Positions 34,895-37,017 of a stretch of DNA of 37,017 nucleotides are shown here, one piece after another (the stretch's first letter is position 1; each line of letters opens with the position of its first letter). The stretch comes from JASBSR01 sp963847575. Lineage in GTDB: Bacteria > Pseudomonadota > Gammaproteobacteria > SZUA-229. The notes below the pieces were generated by a model. It searched no databases and was not told the origin of the DNA. It saw nothing but the letters and a program-made list of their open reading frames with translations. A program made the position numbers and the translations under genes. The stretch spans positions 1-37,017 of the forward strand of contig CAWKAL010000076.1 of NCBI GenBank assembly GCA_963847575.1. Direction: 5' to 3'.

Positions 34895-36594
34895 TGGTGT
34901 TTGATATGCGCGACGATGTCTGCAACAGCCATATCAGTGCTGTCAGCATCGGCGCGTGCCTTGTATTCGACCTTGCCGTCGGCGAGGCCGCGATCACCGA
35001 TCACGATGCGGTGGGGAATGCCGATCAGGTCGAGGTCGGCGAGCATTGCGCCGAGGCGCGCTTTCTGGTCATACAGCAATACGTCAAACCCGGCGGCGCT
35101 GAGTTCGTCGTGCAGTTTGACCGCGGTGTCGCGCACTGCATCCGAGTTCTGGAAATTGATCGGCGCAATCGCAATATCAAACGGTGCAATACTGCGCGGC
35201 CAGATAATACCGTTGTCATCATGGTTCTGTTCGATCGCGGCGGCGACAATGCGGGTCACGCCAATGCCATAGCAGCCCATGGTCATGGTCACCGCCTTGC
35301 CGTTTTCATCGAGCACGTCGGCTTTCATGGCGGACGAATATTTCTGCCCGAGCTGGAAAATATGCCCGACTTCGATACCGCGCACGATCGACAGTGTGCC
35401 CTTGCCGTCGGGACTGGCATCGCCATTTACCACGTTACGCAGATCAAAGGCATCAGCGACAGGCAGGTCGCGTTCCCAGTTCACGCCGGTGAGATGTTTG
35501 CCGTTCTGATTGGCACCGCAGACAAAATCGGCCAGTTGCAGGGCGGCATGATCAGCAATGATTTTAATGTTTAGACCGACCGGCCCGAGTGAACCGGGAT
35601 CGCAACCGGCGACCTGTTTCACCTGGGCTTCGCTGGCAAAGGCGAACGGTGAAGCCACGGCTGCATGATGCGAGGCCTTGATTTCGTTTAGTTCGTGATC
35701 GCCGCGCAGCAGCAGTGCGACCACGGTGTTTTCTTCTGCGCCCGCGACCAGTAATGTTTTTATGCATTGTGCAGGTTTAATCCCGAGCAGGCTGGAGACG
35801 TCTTCAATGCTGTGCGCATTGGGTGTATCCACCGTTTGCATGGCCTCGGTTGCAGCCGGGCGTGCAGCCGTGCTGATCAGCGCTTCGGCTTTTTCAATAT
35901 TGGCGGCATAGTCACTGCCATCAGAAAACGCGATGGCATCTTCACCCGAATCGGCGAGCACGTGAAACTCGTGCGAACTGCTGCCGCCGATGGCGCCGCT
36001 GTCCGCCAACACGGCGCGGAATTTCAGCCCGAGTCGGCTGAATATAGTGCTGTATGCCTGGTACATCACGTCATATGTCTGCTGCAATGATTCCTGGTTT
36101 ATGTGAAACGAATACGCATCTTTCATGATGAATTCACGCGAGCGCATCACCCCGAAGCGCGGCCGTACTTCGTCGCGAAACTTGGTCTGTATCTGATAAT
36201 AGTTCACTGGCAGCTGTTTGTAGCTGGTGAGTTCGCGGCGCGCGAGTTCGGTAATGATCTCCTCGTGCGTGGGGCCGAGGCAGAATTCGCGCTCGTGGCG
36301 GTCTTTAAAGCGCAGCAGTTCCGGGCCGTACTGGTCCCAGCGGCCGGATTCCTGCCAGAGTTCGGCGGGTTGTACCGCGGTCATGAGCACTTCCAGCGCG
36401 CCGGCGGCGTTCATTTCTTCGCGCACGATGTGTTCGACCTTGCGCATTACGCGCACGCCGAGCGGCAGCCAGTTGTACAAACCCGAGGCCAGGCGGCGGA
36501 TCAGGCCGGCACGCAGCATCAGGCGGTGGCTGATAACTTCGGCATCGGACGGGGTTTCTTTGAGGGTGGTGAGCTGAAAACGCGAAAGGTACAT
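34882..36594 (-). CDS. proS: prolyl-tRNA synthetase
   Basis: ProS charges tRNA-Pro. The 570-residue protein has class II motif 2 (FRDEVRPRFGVMRSREFIMK), the CLGPTHEEIIT block, the inserted editing domain of the bacterial type (about residues 225-400, with ETVVALLLRGDHELNEIKA-like segment), motif 3 in GCYGIGVTRIVAAAIEQ, and a C-terminal anticodon-binding domain. The start MYLSRFQLTTLKETPSDAEV is the usual one. The length is normal for the editing-domain form. Its 3' end overlaps the transglycosylase start, and it is divergent from the DUF4105 gene 64 bases away. Confidence 0.97.
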   Translation of the reverse strand: MYLSRFQLTTLKETPSDAEVISHRLMLRAGLIRRLASGLYNWLPLGVRVMRKVEHIVREEMNAAGALEVLMTAVQPAELWQESGRWDQYGPELLRFKDRHEREFCLGPTHEEIITELARRELTSYKQLPVNYYQIQTKFRDEVRPRFGVMRSREFIMKDAYSFHINQESLQQTYDVMYQAYSTIFSRLGLKFRAVLADSGAIGGSSSHEFHVLADSGEDAIAFSDGSDYAANIEKAEALISTAARPAATEAMQTVDTPNAHSIEDVSSLLGIKPAQCIKTLLVAGAEENTVVALLLRGDHELNEIKASHHAAVASPFAFASEAQVKQVAGCDPGSLGPVGLNIKIIADHAALQLADFVCGANQNGKHLTGVNWERDLPVADAFDLRNVVNGDASPDGKGTLSIVRGIEVGHIFQLGQKYSSAMKADVLDENGKAVTMTMGCYGIGVTRIVAAAIEQNHDDNGIIWPRSIAPFDIAIAPINFQNSDAVRDTAVKLHDELSAAGFDVLLYDQKARLGAMLADLDLIGIPHRIVIGDRGLADGKVEYKARADADSTDMAVADIVAHIKHQCAN

Positions 36595-36658
36595 GGAATC
36601 TGGCTTCTTATGTGGCTAAACTGCCGGCATTTTACCGGAATTCCCCGTTGCCGCCACG

Positions 36659-37017
36659 ATGATTCGACGCATATTGTTACCAGGCTATTGTCTGCTGGGA
36701 GTCCTGCTCACGGGTGTGCCCTCTGTGTGCCTCGGCCTGGATGCATCAAATCCTGAACAGCTCGGCCAGCATGCCACAGAGTTACAGCTGGCTGAGCACC
36801 CCGCCTGGCTGGCGTTATTGCATTACAAGCGTGAGTCGCTGCTGCCGCGCGTGCTGAGCCAGGCGGATGATGATGATTTTTTCCTGGCGAAGCAGGGCAA
36901 GACTGATCCACAGGCGGAGCTGCTCGCAGACCTGGCTGCGATGTTATTGCCTTCGGCTATCGGCCATGCGCAGTGCCGCTTTCCGGCGCGCTGGCACTGG
37001 CTGAAACAGCAGCTCGA
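36659..37017 (+). CDS. DUF4105-family membrane protein, N-terminal part only
   Basis: An open frame starts at the ATG at 36659 and runs off the window end, so only about 119 residues are seen. It begins with a signal or anchor (MIRRILLPGYCLLGVLLTGV) and then shows EHPAWLALLHYKRE, FFLAKQGKTDPQAELLADL and CRFPARWHWLKQQL. This order is typical of the N-terminal region before a DUF4105 domain. Family members are predicted membrane or periplasmic proteins; the DUF4105 part itself would lie beyond the window. The gene is divergent from proS. Confidence 0.8.
   Translation, partial: MIRRILLPGYCLLGVLLTGVPSVCLGLDASNPEQLGQHATELQLAEHPAWLALLHYKRESLLPRVLSQADDDDFFLAKQGKTDPQAELLADLAAMLLPSAIGHAQCRFPARWHWLKQQL

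Overview
The window is a continuous stretch of chromosome from a Gammaproteobacterium. The gene order leuC-leuD-leuB-asd-fimV-truA-trpF-trpB-trpA-accD-folC-(SPOR protein)-cvpA-purF-metZ is the housekeeping arrangement known from Pseudomonas and related lineages, and prmB-aroC-MFS and proS-lytic transglycosylase are further gammaproteobacterial neighbourhoods. FimV, MetZ-type methionine synthesis and the proteobacterial forms of AccD and TruA agree. The sequence alone does not support a genus.

Region 1 (1-5844) is one co-directional, mostly tightly spaced cluster. It holds a 5'-truncated protein with tandem ~54-residue units, an orphan ParA-type ATPase, a membrane-anchored protein with ten 15-residue NYYN repeats and a TPR-like tail, a membrane-anchored DUF302 protein, a single-pass Lys/Ala- and Met-rich coiled-coil protein, and a bacterial dynamin-like GTPase with two membrane helices. 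Two strong hairpins lie between parA and the repeat gene. This is the best candidate in the window for an undescribed system: a membrane-remodelling or positioning machine run by a ParA ATPase and a dynamin-like GTPase. That function is inferred.

Region 2 (5861-7212, minus strand) carries a PCu(A)C copper chaperone and phosphatidylserine decarboxylase. Region 3 (7278-10851) carries prmB, aroC and a frameshifted MFS transporter. Region 4 (10871-17303) is the leucine block: a divergent LysR regulator, leuC, leuD, an outer-membrane barrel-like protein inserted before leuB, leuB and asd. Region 5 (17421-20222) is fimV, followed by a clear intrinsic terminator. Region 6 (20444-31640) runs truA-trpFBA-accD-folC-SPOR-cvpA-purF, a SIMPL protein, an L,D-transpeptidase and metZ. 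Region 7 (31654-37017) has a glycerate 2-kinase, DUF1223, DUF2892, a lytic transglycosylase, proS, and the start of a DUF4105 protein cut by the window end.

Two features cut across the regions. First, at least seven intergenic inverted-repeat elements built from CCGC-edged arms with short internal repeats sit between genes from 9.4 to 33.0 kb, and one is nested inside another. Second, trpF and trpB carry about fifteen single-base insertions in 1.6 kb, each restoring the expected protein in another frame. This looks like a local low-quality consensus rather than gene decay. Two isolated frameshifts (MFS, purF) lie elsewhere. No rRNA, tRNA, CRISPR or transposase gene was seen, and no gap between genes exceeds 300 bases.
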